From Buxus sempervirens (lineage: Eukaryota; Streptophyta; Magnoliopsida; Buxales; Buxaceae), in assembly GCA_947561395.2 (NCBI GenBank), contig OX387184.1, positions 41,902,766 to 41,966,765 on the forward strand: 64,000 nucleotides of DNA. Reading direction: 5' to 3'. A model generated the notes under the pieces. That model ran no database searches. It saw only the letters and a program-made list of their open reading frames with translations, and was not told the origin of the DNA. Of the stretch, positions 11,168-23,077 are shown one piece after another (position 1 is the stretch's first letter; each line of letters begins with the position of its first letter). The position numbers and the translations under genes are program-made.

Positions 11168-13085
11168 TGATATAACGCCCCGGATCCAGATAAATATTCC
11201 AAACTTGAGGTGTTAGTGAAAGAGGGCAAAAGCATCTAAAATCCATAATAATTTAAAACTTTTTATTCCTTTTATTATCAGAGTTATTATGCGGAAATAA
11301 ATTCAATTACAATAAACTTAACATTTACAAATAACTTTTAAATTCATGACTGGTTCACATCTACTGACTACCCTTTACATAATCTACCAATGCTTATCGA
11401 CCTCTCTAAGAATACTTGAAAAAAAATGGGGAAAACTAGAGTGAGAATAAATCTCAACAATTAGCAATGTGCATGAGGTAAAATAGTCCATAATTTTTAC
11501 AAAATAAGTCATGAGGTGAAACGATAAAACAAAATCATGATAATTATATTCTAAGTAATCATCAAACCAAACCAAGCATGTGTGACATGATAGGACTCAT
11601 GACCTGAAACCACTTAGCAAGCTATTCCTGTCCCCATAGTCGCTACCTCACGGCTTACATGATAATGGAGCCGAGATACACGGTCATCCATTCCTCCGTC
11701 AACCATCAATGCGGATCACCCCCGAGATACACGAATAGGTTGGCGCGTACAATCCAATCAACTACAAATAAGTAACTAGGGGAATACCAATCCGATCATA
11801 GATATATGGATCCTCGACAACACGGCTAATACCAGTGCATGTAAAAGTCACAAGTGAACTACAAGCACGGCCAAAATATAGCTCTCATATGCGAGTCCCA
11901 AGTAAACTAAAACATGACCAATATAAAGCTCGTGTAAGCCGTTGTCTCATTGAAGCACACGGTGGTAACCCAAATAAACCAATTCCGAGATACACGGCTA
12001 AAGACCAGGTCGAGGTAACACAACGGGTTTGGATTGCTGCCCTCGTCCAGATACATGACGGAATGCATACTGGGAAAAACAGGTTTAACTTACCAGAAAA
12101 TTTCATTTCACTTCCTAGCTAAGCTATGAATCCACACTAAGCATTGCCCGTTAGACACAACTCACAACCAAAAATATTCAATAATAACTTGATAATGCAT
12201 AAATCAATAACAAACCCCCATACGAGGAGACGTAAACATGTCAATAACAAACCCTCATACGAGGAGACATATACATGTCGAGTAGCAACCCCCATACGAG
12301 GAGACACCTACGTGTCAAATAATGTGTCCACAATCATCACCAAATTCTAGGTTGCAAACCAACAAATATTTAAAATAACCAAAATTAGGTTTTTAACAAA
12401 GTTCCAGGTCTTTAAAATAAGATAAGTATGAAACCATGTCATCTTTACCAAAATATGCCAAATTCTTTGATTAATTATTAAACTGTAATTTATTAGTATG
12501 AACACTCCTAATTTACCCATACGGAAGTGTTAGGTTATTGGCCAAATCAGTATTTTATGATTTACTAAGATTCATCCCCTAGTTGGTTGTTATTCTAGAC
12601 ATTCACTAAAGAATACCCAAAGTTCCCCTGTTAAGAACCTAAGGTGTAAAAAATTATTAACTTTGATGTTTAACCCTTCCAGAGGTACATCTATGTCTGT
12701 GGTGAAGTTTAGGAATAGGTGAAATTGCCTAAAATTAAATCTAAATAGGTTGTGACCTCTTTCTACTCATAACCTCTCCAAAAAATTATTCTTTACAATC
12801 ATTGTCCCAAATTATTATCCTTTAATCCAAATTTAATTCTGTCACTTCCTACATTACACATTACCCTAATTACAAGTGTTACAACTTTAAAATTTCCAGA
12901 CAAATCAATAAAAATGGATTTGGGCTCGAATATCAAACATCTGGAAATTCTGACATAGGTCGCTCAATTGGGCGCTCAAGCAGCCTATCGGGCGTTGGAG
13001 AATTGGTTTCTATTAAAAATACACTGGCAGGGCGCTTGTATTGGCACTCGAGCGGCCTATCGGGCTCTCGGCTAATTTTACTGTT
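11168..13085 (+). repeat. Tekay-like LTR, plus sense, truncated by CACTA end
   Basis: It starts TGATATAACGCCCCGGATCC, resembling the TGTAACACCCC start of Tekay-like LTRs, directly after the broken RT. It contains repeated GAGATACACG words (11672, 11723, 11989), three tandem copies of an approximately 40-bp unit containing CATACGAGGAGAC (12205-12320), and a GC-rich word cluster at 12955-13075. It stops where CACTACAAGAAAA begins at 13086. The 3' end was not found. Confidence 0.5.
12205..12320 (+). repeat. Three tandem units of about 40 bp in LTR
   Basis: Each unit contains CATACGAGGAGAC followed a few bases later by a CATGTC or CGTGTC. It lies within the plus-sense Tekay-like LTR. Confidence 0.6.
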
Positions 13086-13505
13086 CACTACAAGAAAATA
13101 CAATTTTTTGCACCATCCTAATGTTGCCACCAATAATATATGAGCCGCCGCCAAAAAGATTTTGTGGCAACTAGTGCTCGTCGCAAAAAGGCCGTCGAGA
13201 ATACTATTTGCAGCAACATAAGCAACGGTTGCCACTAATATTAAGAGTTTTAGCGGCAACCATTGTTGTCGCGAAAGCTTGGTACCTATAAGTTCACATT
13301 TGAATTTGCGACAAAGACATTTAAATTCACGACGAAGTAAGGCCACCGCTAATAGTTACTGAAAAACTTTTGGCGATAAAGGCAACTGTCGTGAAAGTTG
13401 CCACTAAAAATTTGTACTTTTGATGACATTAAATTTGTGACGGAATAAGGCTGCCGCTAAAAATACAAAGTATTGTGGCCAAATAATCCTTTTTTTCTTG
13501 TAATT
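13086..13505. mobile_element. CACTA-type terminal sequence or small non-autonomous CACTA
   Basis: It begins with CACTACAAGAAAA, the classic CACTA terminus. At 13490-13505 lies TTTTTTCTTGTAATT, a degraded inverse copy. In between are repeated subterminal-type words with GCCACTAA/GCCGCTAA and GTCGCGAAA on both strands. Either this is a 420-bp non-autonomous element, or 13086 is the end of a larger CACTA whose genes lie at 15536-17218. No convincing 3-bp target duplication was found, so both readings stay open. Confidence 0.6.
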
Positions 13506-15535
13506 ACAAATATAACCTGATTTGCAATAAAAAGAGAATTGTGAAGCATAACTTGAGAAGGTTAAAACATCCAAAGATATAATTTTATTAGGAAAATCAG
13601 ACGAAACATTCAAATTACTTGTTTTCAACATAAAAGAAATTAAAATCTCTCAAAATTATAAACTTGAAGTACACAATTAAACAAATTTCAATGTCTTTGA
13701 ACCATATACATTCTAATTGTCATTTACACAAATATCACTGTTTGTTCTCTCGCCAAGAGCTCCTCTACACTTGTATTGCTAAAGCCAAAAGCCTACAAAA
13801 TAAACACAAAAGACAAAATATACTTTAGTTGCTTGATAAAACTTCAAATAACTTTCTGCCAAAAAAAAAAATTGAGACATGAAGCATGAGAAAAATGAAA
13901 ATAACAAGAAGAAGAAGGATTTCCCAAAAAGCTGGGGAACAACTTTGCAGCAAAGAACCCATCTGCAATAGCTGCCTAGAATTTGATTTTAACAAACAGT
14001 AATGGGCCGATCCTAGCATCAAATTCTCTAATCTGAATCCTATAATCAACTTCAGGCAAGTAAACTCCAGAGAAATATGCCCACACTAGATTTGAGGGGT
14101 GGACAAAACATCAAACCAACCAGTGGAGGACTTGTCTTCCTTTAGAAAGAAGTTACCCCATCTAATATTATGGCTTCTAAACCAGTTATAGAACCAGTCT
14201 AAACACAACTTCCATTAGCAAATTCTGAAAACAAGCTTTAACTAACTTGGTAATATATCTGAAGCTTTGCCTGTAAAGAAATAGAGTGCCGGATTAGGAA
14301 CTCACGTCTGGTAAGAATCAAAACAGTTCTCTTACAGAATTGTATTCAGATTCCTAGTTTTGCTACCTTTTCAAAGTATCAAACTTTTCTTTTGTTATGG
14401 AGACATGACACTCATGAACTTGTGGGTTTTGTAGAAAACAATGGAGGCATTTTTAATCATCCTTTCAGCGACACAGTTCCTTTATGTCTTTGGCATTCAT
14501 GGAGCACAATCCATTACTATAAGGAGGAGATGAACTTGAGCATCAATTACAATGGCGTGTGGTGCTTGTTCTTGTTGGGTTTTCCATGTTTTATCCCCTT
14601 ATGCTGTACAAGGATTTCCTAGGTATTGGTTTTCATTGTGTGATGCGATTGCATTTGTTCGTATGTAATAAAAAGGACTCATTCATACTGCTGAGTGATT
14701 CATGAACTTGCTTGCAATCAAAGATGTCAAACTAAGCAAATTGAAATGGTTTATTAGAAGCGTCAATTTAGAACATTGAGCAAGAAATCAGATGGATATT
14801 TGGGAATAAGAAGCAATTTAGAATCCAAAAAACAGCAAATCCTACCTACTCATGCAGTGGTGTTTTTCCATGCAACTTGCTAATAGTCTACTGATGGAAA
14901 CATTTTCTTTTTGCAAATCACAGAAATGGGAAAGCACAATCCAATGATCATAAATGACTCAAACGATATCTACATGCTTTATGTGCAGAATCAACAGGAA
15001 GGATTCTCAATGTAGAGACTTGGTAAACTAATAGCAGTGACCAGTGACTAGGCAACACACCCTTCAATTAACCACTGCTATATTGATTAACAGATCAGTA
15101 AGAACTCAAAGTTGTGGCAGATGGATTCTAAAGATCAATAAGAACTCAGATAAAACAATTAAGGAAATAGGAATAAATAAAATACATTGACTGTTAGAAT
15201 ACATCTTTTTCCCTCCCATTTCCTGTGAGCAATATTTTCGAATTGGCCAAAAGACAAACGAGGCAAAAATTATAAACATCTACATTAAAAACCTCTGAAT
15301 ATGTACACATTAAGCTGATTTTCACATTAAAAAGAATAAAAATACATTCAAGACTGTGAAGGATAGGAGCAGTCATTATCTACCTTATGAATGCATCATT
15401 AGTTATCCTGATCCCTTGATAAGTGTTGTTGGTTCTCAGGAGATTTGGATTGAAGGTTGCTCCCAACATCCTACATATGCTTGTAATTAGTGATGCTTTA
15501 AATTGGGTTTTGAGACATGAAAAATGCAAAAACAA
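13506..15535. other. No recognised feature
   Basis: AT-rich sequence with only short ORFs (for example 14392-14622, 76 codons) and no domain I recognise. It could be the 3' non-coding part of the CACTA element to the right, or unrelated intergenic DNA. Confidence 0.5.
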
Positions 15536-16840
15536 CTACTTATCATGCCTTACCTGCCTTGTAAAGTGCTGTTCAAGCATTTTCTCCATGGTAGTTACTT
15601 GCTCTTGCAACCTGTCCATTTCTGAATTCCTATACGAGGCTCTAGAGCTGCTTGAAGTAGACCCCCATAGTTGAGTGGGGGTCACACTCATGCCAGAACA
15701 ACGTACTCGTCCATGCCTCTCACGTCCCATCACTCTAGCATAGATATCATTTTGGCCAATACAGTCTTCAAAATTCTCAGGTGCTTTGCTCTTGGATCTC
15801 TTCCATTTCATGCTATAAAATCATCAATATAAATTAAACATTAATTTACTAGTTTAACTCAATTGATAGAATTTTAAACCTATGGTATTATCTACAACTT
15901 ACTATCTTCACAGCAGACATTGCATCAACTGGTGTGCCATCTTTATGACGATGTGTCTTCACAAAGATGTCCTTTCAAGAAGGTGGAACATTGCTAGGCT
16001 TGCTACATATGTTAAACGAAACTATGAAAATATAAGAACGTGATGAAATAGAGATCAAAAATAGAAAATTTGTGAACTATTGGGATATTACCATTTCAAA
16101 AGCCACCCTTACAAAGCTCTTCGAACCAGAAGTATGCAGCATCATTTGCTTGCTTCGATTTGCCTTGCCTCTCTCGCATTTTTTCTATATTAAAAATTTG
16201 TAAATCAAATAGAGATAACAATAATATTGGTTAAATAAAATATAACTATAGAAGAGTAAACATGATCATATACTAACCTTACTGTCATTTGAGCTCCAAT
16301 AGTCAATAAGTGCATACCATTGCCTAGGCACAACATTATGTGGGCAAGGAATGTATCCATGTCTTTCCTCAATCAATCCTTCATAATAGCGTTTCTTTAA
16401 TCTACATTTGTTGTCCCTCCATTTCTTTCGAAGAGTCCTCACACAAGGTGATGGGAAGTTGGATCAATTGCAAATAACACCAATAAAACATTAAAAATTC
16501 AATTATTTTGTAAAAATACTGACAACTCTAATAAAAATTGTAAATTATATATATTTTTTAAAACTTTTACCAACACTGCCTGTAAAGCACGATTCTTATC
16601 ATCATCATTGATGTCAGACCATTCAACCACATCTAAAGGTAAAATGGTTTCATCTCTTGCCACGATACCAATATGGCTTTGTAACTTTGAAGCATTAGGT
16701 CCTACAAAATCACCATTACTTGTAGTGTCGACTACATACTTTTGCCCATAAGGTAAAGGCCGTAATCCTTGACATGTTGTTCGACCTCTTCCTCTCTTTT
16801 TTAGGAGAGCAGGTGTAGAAGAGCCCTTTTGTGTGTCCAT
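15536..16840 (-). pseudogene. CACTA second protein (Transposase_24-like), exon remnants
   Basis: Minus-strand exons in order: about 16840-16560 (start MDTQKGS; KKRGRGRT, then VGPNASKLQSHIG), 16440-16280 (RTLRKKWRD, then PRQWYALIDYWSS), about 16200-16090, 16010-15905 (FVKTHRHKDGTPVD) and 15811-15536 (IYARVMGRERHGRV, then VTPTQLWG and a coiled-coil-like tail). This matches the plant En/Spm-type Transposase_24 family carried by CACTA elements, which binds element ends. Introns separate the blocks and at least one stop interrupts the 16010-15905 exon, so it is read as a remnant. A piece of the upstream transposase gene lies at 17021-17218. Confidence 0.7.
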
Positions 16841-17020
16841 AAATTCAAAACAAAGTGTTTAAATTAAAGAAATTGTCAAACAATATTTGAATGCATTACA
16901 TAATATGTTAAGCAAAAACATGTAAAAAACTACATCTTTATGAGTGTGATAAAGATGTGTTTATATGCATAAGGAGTTAACAATCAACACTCCTATTGTC
17001 TATATGGTGATTCACATCGA

Positions 17021-17218
17021 TCAGTCAATCTCTTCCATTTCATCACTAGAATATGATTCAAATCCATCGCCAATGGCATTGTAATCATTCAGCAAATCAG
17101 GAGGTGCATCAACAGTTCTTCCACGCACATTTGGCCTTACCCAATCATTATTGTCATCATCAAGTAGGTATGTATTATCCATGTGTTTGTGCACAAAAGG
17201 TTTGCTCTCCCAAAACAT
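17021..17218 (-). pseudogene. CACTA transposase C-terminal fragment
   Basis: 65 codons with FWESKPFVHKH, then NDWVRPNVRG and TVDAP, typical of the C-terminal end of CACTA transposases. It ends at a stop 180 bp before the start of the second CACTA protein, the usual gene order. It is cut at 17218, where a Tekay-like gag fragment on the other strand begins. Confidence 0.6.
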
Positions 17219-17711
17219 ACCATCACTTCAGGTCACTCGTCCTCAGACGGGACCACAACCAGCTAGTGTACCCACCCAGAGTCAAGCACAGAGGGCACCC
17301 ATGGGGCAGAAACCGCAGGGTAGGACAGGACCACAGGGTCAAGGAGCTACACCTAGAGCAGACCAGACATAGCCAGCTAGAGTGTTTGCAGTTGAGGCTC
17401 AGGAGGAGGGGCCTGAGGCACCAGAGCTTATGGGAGGTATACTTTTTATTTGTGGTAGATCTGCAGTTTGCCTTTTTGATTCTAAAGTATCTAAGTCATT
17501 TATCACATCATCATGTGCACGTCGCGTTGGTCTTACACCTACTATTTTGGATTGTTTATTATCTTTACACACACCTTTGGGAGAGACCACTAAGATCCAA
17601 ACCATCTATAGAGATTGCATGATCAGGTAGGGTCGGATAGAATTGCTAAGGAATCTGATTGAGTTGGGTTTTAGTGGGTTTGATGTGATTCTGGGTATAG
17701 ATTGGTTGTTT
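17219..17711 (+). pseudogene. Second Tekay-like gag-protease fragment
   Basis: It is homologous to 9820-10210 nearly base for base (gag tail, then FAVEAQEEGPEA and FDSKVSKSFI of the protease region) but extends about 90 bp further upstream. It has stops in the gag part and TAG after CMIR. It ends abruptly at 17711, next to an LTR in the opposite sense. The two copies differ by scattered substitutions, so they are separate insertions or an old duplication. Confidence 0.8.
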
Positions 17712-18545
17712 TGAGTGGGCTTAGCTCTTACATGGATCCATAGAGTAGCTAGTAAGTGAAATGTTTTCTAGAGTGGTTTGAATTCTGTGTCATAGGCACT
17801 CCATCATCTTGAGGATGGTACCGCTCCGGTATTGGTCGGTTGCTATGTTATCCACTCCGATATCGGTTGGACCGTACATGCTAACTCACTCCGGTATCGG
17901 TTGAGTACTTCCGTTGGGTGTTGAATAACCTGTCCGATATCAGTTGGTCCACCTATAAATCGGTTAGGTAGCATATTGGCATAGTATATGATCTATCTTT
18001 GGTTTCCTATTTCATGAGTCCTGCAAGACTATTCGTATGATTGTATCATGTTATATTTCAGTGTGTTTGAATCTATCTTGGTTAGCTTGATTAATCGCTT
18101 GCATAATTGAACTATTAAAGTTTATATTTTTGCATGACTACTTACTGAGATGTTGTTTCTCACATTATCGTTTTACCAAATTTGTTTTCAGATATTCCGG
18201 GAGAGGACGTTGTTGGGTTAGATACACAGGGGGATTACTTTGATTATCAAGAAGAAGATTATTATTTACCTGTGTAGGTTCAGGGGACTTTGACTTTAGT
18301 TGATCTAGTTTATTGTGGTGGAAGTTTTGGACTATTTTTATTTAGTTGACCCATTCAGATGTAGTTTGATGGTTATGTATCGGATGATAGTACTTTTCAT
18401 TCTACGCTCATTTGAGGAATTTATTATTATTGTCACACTCTGATTATGATCATGAATTGTTTATGTCTGCATTAGTTTTACCTGGGCCTTTTTCTAACGT
18501 TCAAGGTTTGGGTTTATGATTTTAAATAAACCTGGATCTAGGGCA
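17712..18545 (-). repeat. Tekay-like LTR fragment, minus sense
   Basis: Minus-sense start TGCCCTAGATCCAGG at 18545, abutting the LINE tail; cut at 17712. It carries a hairpin array (17820-17948) related to the one at 8131-8252. Confidence 0.5.
17820..17948 (-). repeat. Hairpin array related to 8131-8252
   Basis: Core CTCCGGTATCGGT (variants) starts at 17824, 17855, 17889 and 17932. Arms are ACCG/CGGT, TCCA/TGGA, ACTCA/TGAGT and, for the last copy, ACC/GGT behind one mismatched pair. Core and arms differ from the first array but the plan is the same. Confidence 0.65.
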
Positions 18546-19095
18546 TTAAAAAATCCAATTTGAGTATGCACAAGATATGAATAGTTGGGGGATAGATTCC
18601 TTGTCATCTTGACACAATATACATTCGGAAACATTGAGGATGCAAAGAGTATATAACCTGTCTTGGGTTAGTAGCCTCTCTTTAATGGCTAGCCATGTGA
18701 TAAATGCATGTCTAGAGATGTTTTTGTTAAACCAAATCAGGTTGTAGTAAGGCCACTGATGTTGGGGTTCTCTTAAAGCATGGTAAGTTTCCTTCACGGT
18801 GAAGAAGCTTGTAGAGCTAGGTGTCTAGGTAATCTTGTCGACCTTGCTTGCATTTGGTTTGGGAATGCTATGGAGATGCTGGCAAGCTTCCATGAGGTCA
18901 ATGGAGGTAGCTGCAGGGGTTTGCCAGTCATTATTGCAAATGATTTCGGCTACCTTTGCATCCATTCCTAGCCCGGAGTCGTAGATTATTCTCTGACTAA
19001 ACTTTTTAATCAATGGGCCACAAGGTAACCAGTGGTCGAACCAGATGGAAGTAGACAAACCATCACCCAAATCAATTGCCAATACGCACTTCGTT
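18546..19095 (-). pseudogene. LINE 3' end: RT-associated zinc-binding region
   Basis: One minus-strand frame contains DLGDG.STSIWFDHWLP (about 19070-19020) and later the zinc-binding region with HAFITWLAIKERL, DRLYTLCI, CILC and LFISC. This is the C-terminal end of plant L1-type LINE ORF2. One TAG lies at the position of a usual Trp near 18825. The left end is cut by the LTR at 18545. No poly-A tail or target duplication was seen. Confidence 0.8.
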
Positions 19096-20062
19096 TTCTT
19101 GATAGAATTAAATATTCTGAAATTAGATTTAGTCTTCTCTTCATATTAAATCATCCCTAATCGATGAATCCTCAAAATCTTAAATACAGCTTCAATTATT
19201 TAATTCTTGATCTTGTTGTGGCACTTCTTCATTGATTATCAAAGTTATTGTCATACTAGATGCGATCCAAGTACTAGTGGTCCTCTAGAAATCAGCTTGT
19301 AGGACACCCAATTCGTTTGAGCTAGATATATTCATCACTGTTAAGTGTCAGAGTGTAAATTCTTAAAGTCAATAAATCTAAACAGGCTTGTAAAATGAGT
19401 CTTGATTGGCCAACCGGCATCTCTTCTCAGATGAAGGCCAGTTTTGGACAGGAAAGTAATATATGAAATTGTTAGGTTTTTTTGTTATTTTTTCCCCTAT
19501 CCCTCATCTCTCATATACTTCTATTTTTAATATTGACTTGGCATCCTTTGGTTAGGAACGCAATGCAAAAATAGGTAAGTAGCTACCTCTAGTTTACCTA
19601 GAACAATGCCGACAAACACATGTAAGAGATATTCATTGAGATTCTGCCAAAGCATTCCAATACTGGATCATTATGTCTTTCAAGTTTACTTGAATTTGTT
19701 GATTAAGAACAAGAGAGAACTACATCCTTACATCTGAACATATTCCCTTGGTAATGTCAATCTTTGGTTTTCTGCATCATTACATCTGAACATAATACAA
19801 AAGTATAGAAGCAAATTATTGTATATTTACCTAAACAAATGTGAGACAATGAGAGAAGAAGAGCAACAATTATCATATCAGTGTAAACCGTAATAGTTAG
19901 TAAATTAAATTATGCTTACCTAAACCATTTTAATTGCTTTTGGAGGACCTGTAAATTAAAAATTACACAAAATTCAGTAATAAAAATATTAAGTAAAAAA
20001 TAAATCAATATTTTAAAAATGAAATAGTGATGTTAATTTGTTTTACCTTGTTGTGAAGTTTG
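19096..20062. other. No recognised feature; probably holds the Helitron 3' flank
   Basis: AT-rich sequence without domains. The Helitron helicase ends at 20063, so the 3' hairpin and CTRR end of the Helitron may be here, but I could not identify it. Confidence 0.4.
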
Positions 20063-20164
20063 TTAGGTTATTGAAACTTCTTTGTAGACAACATTGCGAG
20101 TGAAATCTTCTGGTTTGTCCTCTTTATTAATAACTAAAATCTTCAAACCATTTGGTGATGTAGC
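20063..20164 (-). pseudogene. Helitron helicase, C-terminal piece (3 of 3)
   Basis: Minus strand from 20164: TSPNGLKILVIN, then NVVYKEV and a stop at 20063-20065. This is the end of a PIF1-type Helitron helicase. It joins exactly, through the 5-bp duplication of the Athila insertion, to the LSRA end of the piece at 30079-30478. Confidence 0.85.
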
Positions 20165-21773
20165 TGATGTACTTTTTCGCAAGTGCACGAATTCGTAACA
20201 AGTAATAAAGTGATGAAATAGAGTGTCGAACCCACAGGGAATGGTAGCTACTAAATACTGAAATTACTATCCTAAATTCTATTTGAATAATCAAAGATTG
20301 AGATGAGTGTTTAACTAACAATTAAAATTATCACCTAAGAAAATATCAGATTTAGATTTAACAAGAGATTTAAAATACTAAGGCATTTGATTTCATCATA
20401 AACAAATCTGAATTAATTCTTGAATACACATGCTAATGAATGTTATAATCCAATTTGAAAGCGAAAATCCCTATTCTATCCAATGGTCTCTCTCGAGCAC
20501 CAACGAACTTATCTTCCCACAATAACTCACTATATCTCTATGTGAATTTAAAAGCAACAAGGCACATTAAGATCTGTAGATTTTCATGTCAAAAACACAA
20601 AGCTACATGAACCATGCCAATATCTCTATCAACATGTAGAGTATGGTATTTTATCATAGGAACTAAAATTGTATATCTCCTCTCGGTCTCAATACAATTA
20701 TCAAATACAATTGAATGGTGATCAAATACTCAATTGGGTTAAGCACAATAATAAAATACTCAAATAGTGAATCACAAATCCATTAGCAATAATATTCAGA
20801 AATAAAACATAATGTTTAGACTACATCAAAGCCTTAGAAAAAGAAATTAGTTCATTACTGAACTAAGAATAACCATTAAAAACAGAGTATATTTAAAAAG
20901 AGAAGAAAAGAGAAGAAATAAACTAATGGAGTCCAAGCTTTGGTCTCCCACGTTCCTCTGGTTCTTCCTCACGTTCCCAGCATCAATCTCTCCTTCATTC
21001 ACGTTCAAGCTTCTCCTTTTATATCTCCAAACTTACCCAGAAATCCCTTGAAGAGAAAATTAGAAACTTGCCTTCCAAGACTCCTAATGAAGAGAGAACT
21101 TCCTTTCCTTGTATATCCACGATTGTCAAGTCCAAAAACGACCTAATCTTCTTTAATAGAAACCCCTAAAAATCCTCCTAAAGACTAGAAGAAGATCCCC
21201 AAGAAAAAGGAAACAAATCCTCAAAGTTCGGAATTTTATAACAGGATTTACTTCTTGATCGTTCGAACGGTCATCGAACGCGGGTCGAACGCTCAAGTTA
21301 AAAAGCTGTTTCTTCATCTCTTGTTCGAACGTTCATCGAACGGTCAGCGAACGCCACTCATAATTTCTCTATTTTTCACCAACGTTCGAACGACAGTCGA
21401 ACGTTCAGCGCACGCTGCTCTCGGGTTTCTCTGTGGAACACCAACGTTCGAACGGCAGGCGAACGGCCAGCGAACGCTGATCTCGGGTTTCTCTGTGGAA
21501 CACCAACGTTCGAACGGCAGGCGAACGGCCAGCGAACGTTCGTGATATCTTCTACAAATTGACTCCGATTGTTACGCCGTTTGAACCATGACTTCTATAA
21601 TCACCAAGAGTATCTCTACATCAACAAATTAGGCATAATTTAGACAATGAAAATAAAATGTAGAGATGAAAGATTTTAACAATTTCTAAGTAATATTGGG
21701 AATTGAATATGAAATAAAACCAGATAAGTCATGGAATTAATGTGCTATAATGTGGTATTTTCATGACTTATCA
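20165..21773 (-). repeat. Athila 3' LTR
   Basis: Starts TGATAAGTCATG at 21773 and ends TACATCA at 20165 on the minus strand. The TATA box is at 21017-21024 (minus, TATAAAAG) and a CGAACG word array at 21264-21538. Confidence 0.95.
21264..21538 (-). promoter_or_regulatory. Athila U3 array: CGAACG triplets
   Basis: CGAACG words start at 21264, 21275, 21286; 21326, 21337, 21348; 21387, 21398, 21409 (CGCACG); 21449, 21460, 21471; and 21511, 21522, 21533. Within a triplet the spacing is exactly 11 bp. Triplets repeat every 61-62 bp. The first word of each triplet is preceded by GTT, giving GTTCGAAC. The array lies about 240 bp upstream of the TATA box. The 5' LTR holds the same array at +8305 (29569-29843). 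Confidence 0.85.
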
Positions 21774-21790
21774 CACCCCCCAACTTACTT
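21774..21790 (-). other. Athila polypurine tract
   Basis: The minus strand reads TTGGGGGGTG directly before the 3' LTR start at 21773, the expected site for plus-strand priming. Confidence 0.85.
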
Positions 21791-23077
21791 TTTGCTGGTC
21801 CCTAGCAAAACTTAGTAAAACAAATAAAACACATGCTATCAAAGACCATAAAAGCAACACCCAAAACAACCATTAATATTCAAGGATAACTTAATATTTG
21901 AAACTCCATGTTCACAATCTTAAGAAATCAACAATGAGCCTAATCACTTATACTTAGATAGTGGAACATCACAAGTGCCTTTGGTGTAAAGTGATCTAAC
22001 ACATCATTATGAGGCTTCAAAATAATTCCATTATAAAAGTTCCAACTAACCCAAATTCAGAGGATTCCTTATTTTTATGAAACAACCAAAGCATGACATT
22101 TTGGCTATCTTTTTTTTTTTTTTTTTTTTTTTTTTCAACATGTGGACTGTGCAATGTCTAGCTTCCTTAAGCTTTCTAATTGACCCTTTTATCGAGTGTT
22201 GGACCAATGACTCCCGAACCAGATGGCTCAAAGGGCATTAGGTGTGAAGACACCCCTACAGGTTTTATTAACTCGAGTCAAAAAGGCTACGAAGCTAAAC
22301 TAGCCACATTATCAACCATAAGGCTCTTTACCTTTTGACGCGAACACTCATTGCTTAGTGAGGCAAGAGGCCCGGTTACTCAGTAAAAAGAAGCTCAAAA
22401 TCTCTTAGCACTGCTTGTTACTCAAAAAAAATTTTTTCTTTTCTCATACCACAATTATCATGCCAAAGTTGTCCATCTATAAGTCAATCAATCAGAACTC
22501 AAGTTATCAAAACTTCCATTAATGGTTTCAGTTCTCATACCCCACACATAATGCATTAGTGTGCTCGTGCTAAGTTCAAAGTGAGACAAATGAAATCACA
22601 CTATCCAAAGATAAGTAATAAAGGCCAAAATTTAGATCTCCTAGTCATGTGATTATGTGTTCAACTATTTAAACTTAACCAAGAATATCAAGATTGCAAG
22701 GCATGAGCTATACGTTCACATCAAATAAAACTCTCCTTACCATCAAGTTATTCAGCACAATAAATCAAAATCTGGGTTTTAGATCACCAAAACAGGGGTC
22801 AACAAACATGAGATTTCAGCACAACACCCCCCAACTTAAATCTAACATTGCCCTCAATGTCAAAGAGTAGAATGAAAAATAAAGAGAAAAGGGCAAAATA
22901 CTCCCCAGATTTTCTGATGTTGAGATGGGCTGTAGGATGGACTTGTATGTTAGTGAATAACCTTCAAGAACCTGAAAAATGAAAAAATTTTAATGAAAAA
23001 AACTAAAATGAAAAACACTTGGGTTGCCTCCCAAGAAGCGCTTGGTTATAGTCATTAGCTTGACTGAAAACCATCTT
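21791..23077 (-). other. Athila 3' non-coding region
   Basis: 1.3 kb between the pol stop and the polypurine tract. It has no long ORF on either strand, so the env-like gene found in some Athila elements is absent. A run of about 27 T residues lies near 22109-22135. Confidence 0.8.

Noticed and set aside
11640..12070. GAGATACACG repeats as a third covarying hairpin array
   Set aside because: Arms around these words do not pair beyond two or three bases, so the evidence seen in the other two arrays is missing.
17053..17622. 189-codon plus-strand ORF
   Set aside because: An out-of-frame reading across the junction of a CACTA fragment and the Tekay gag-protease fragment; the correct frame is the one containing FAVEAQEEGPEA.
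20940..21545. ORFs within the Athila LTRs (also at 29245-29850)
   Set aside because: Identical in both LTRs because the LTRs are identical; they lie antisense to the element or across repeats, with no domain.
22109..22135. Long T run as a LINE or SINE tail
   Set aside because: It lies inside the Athila 3' non-coding region without target duplication or adjoining non-LTR sequence.
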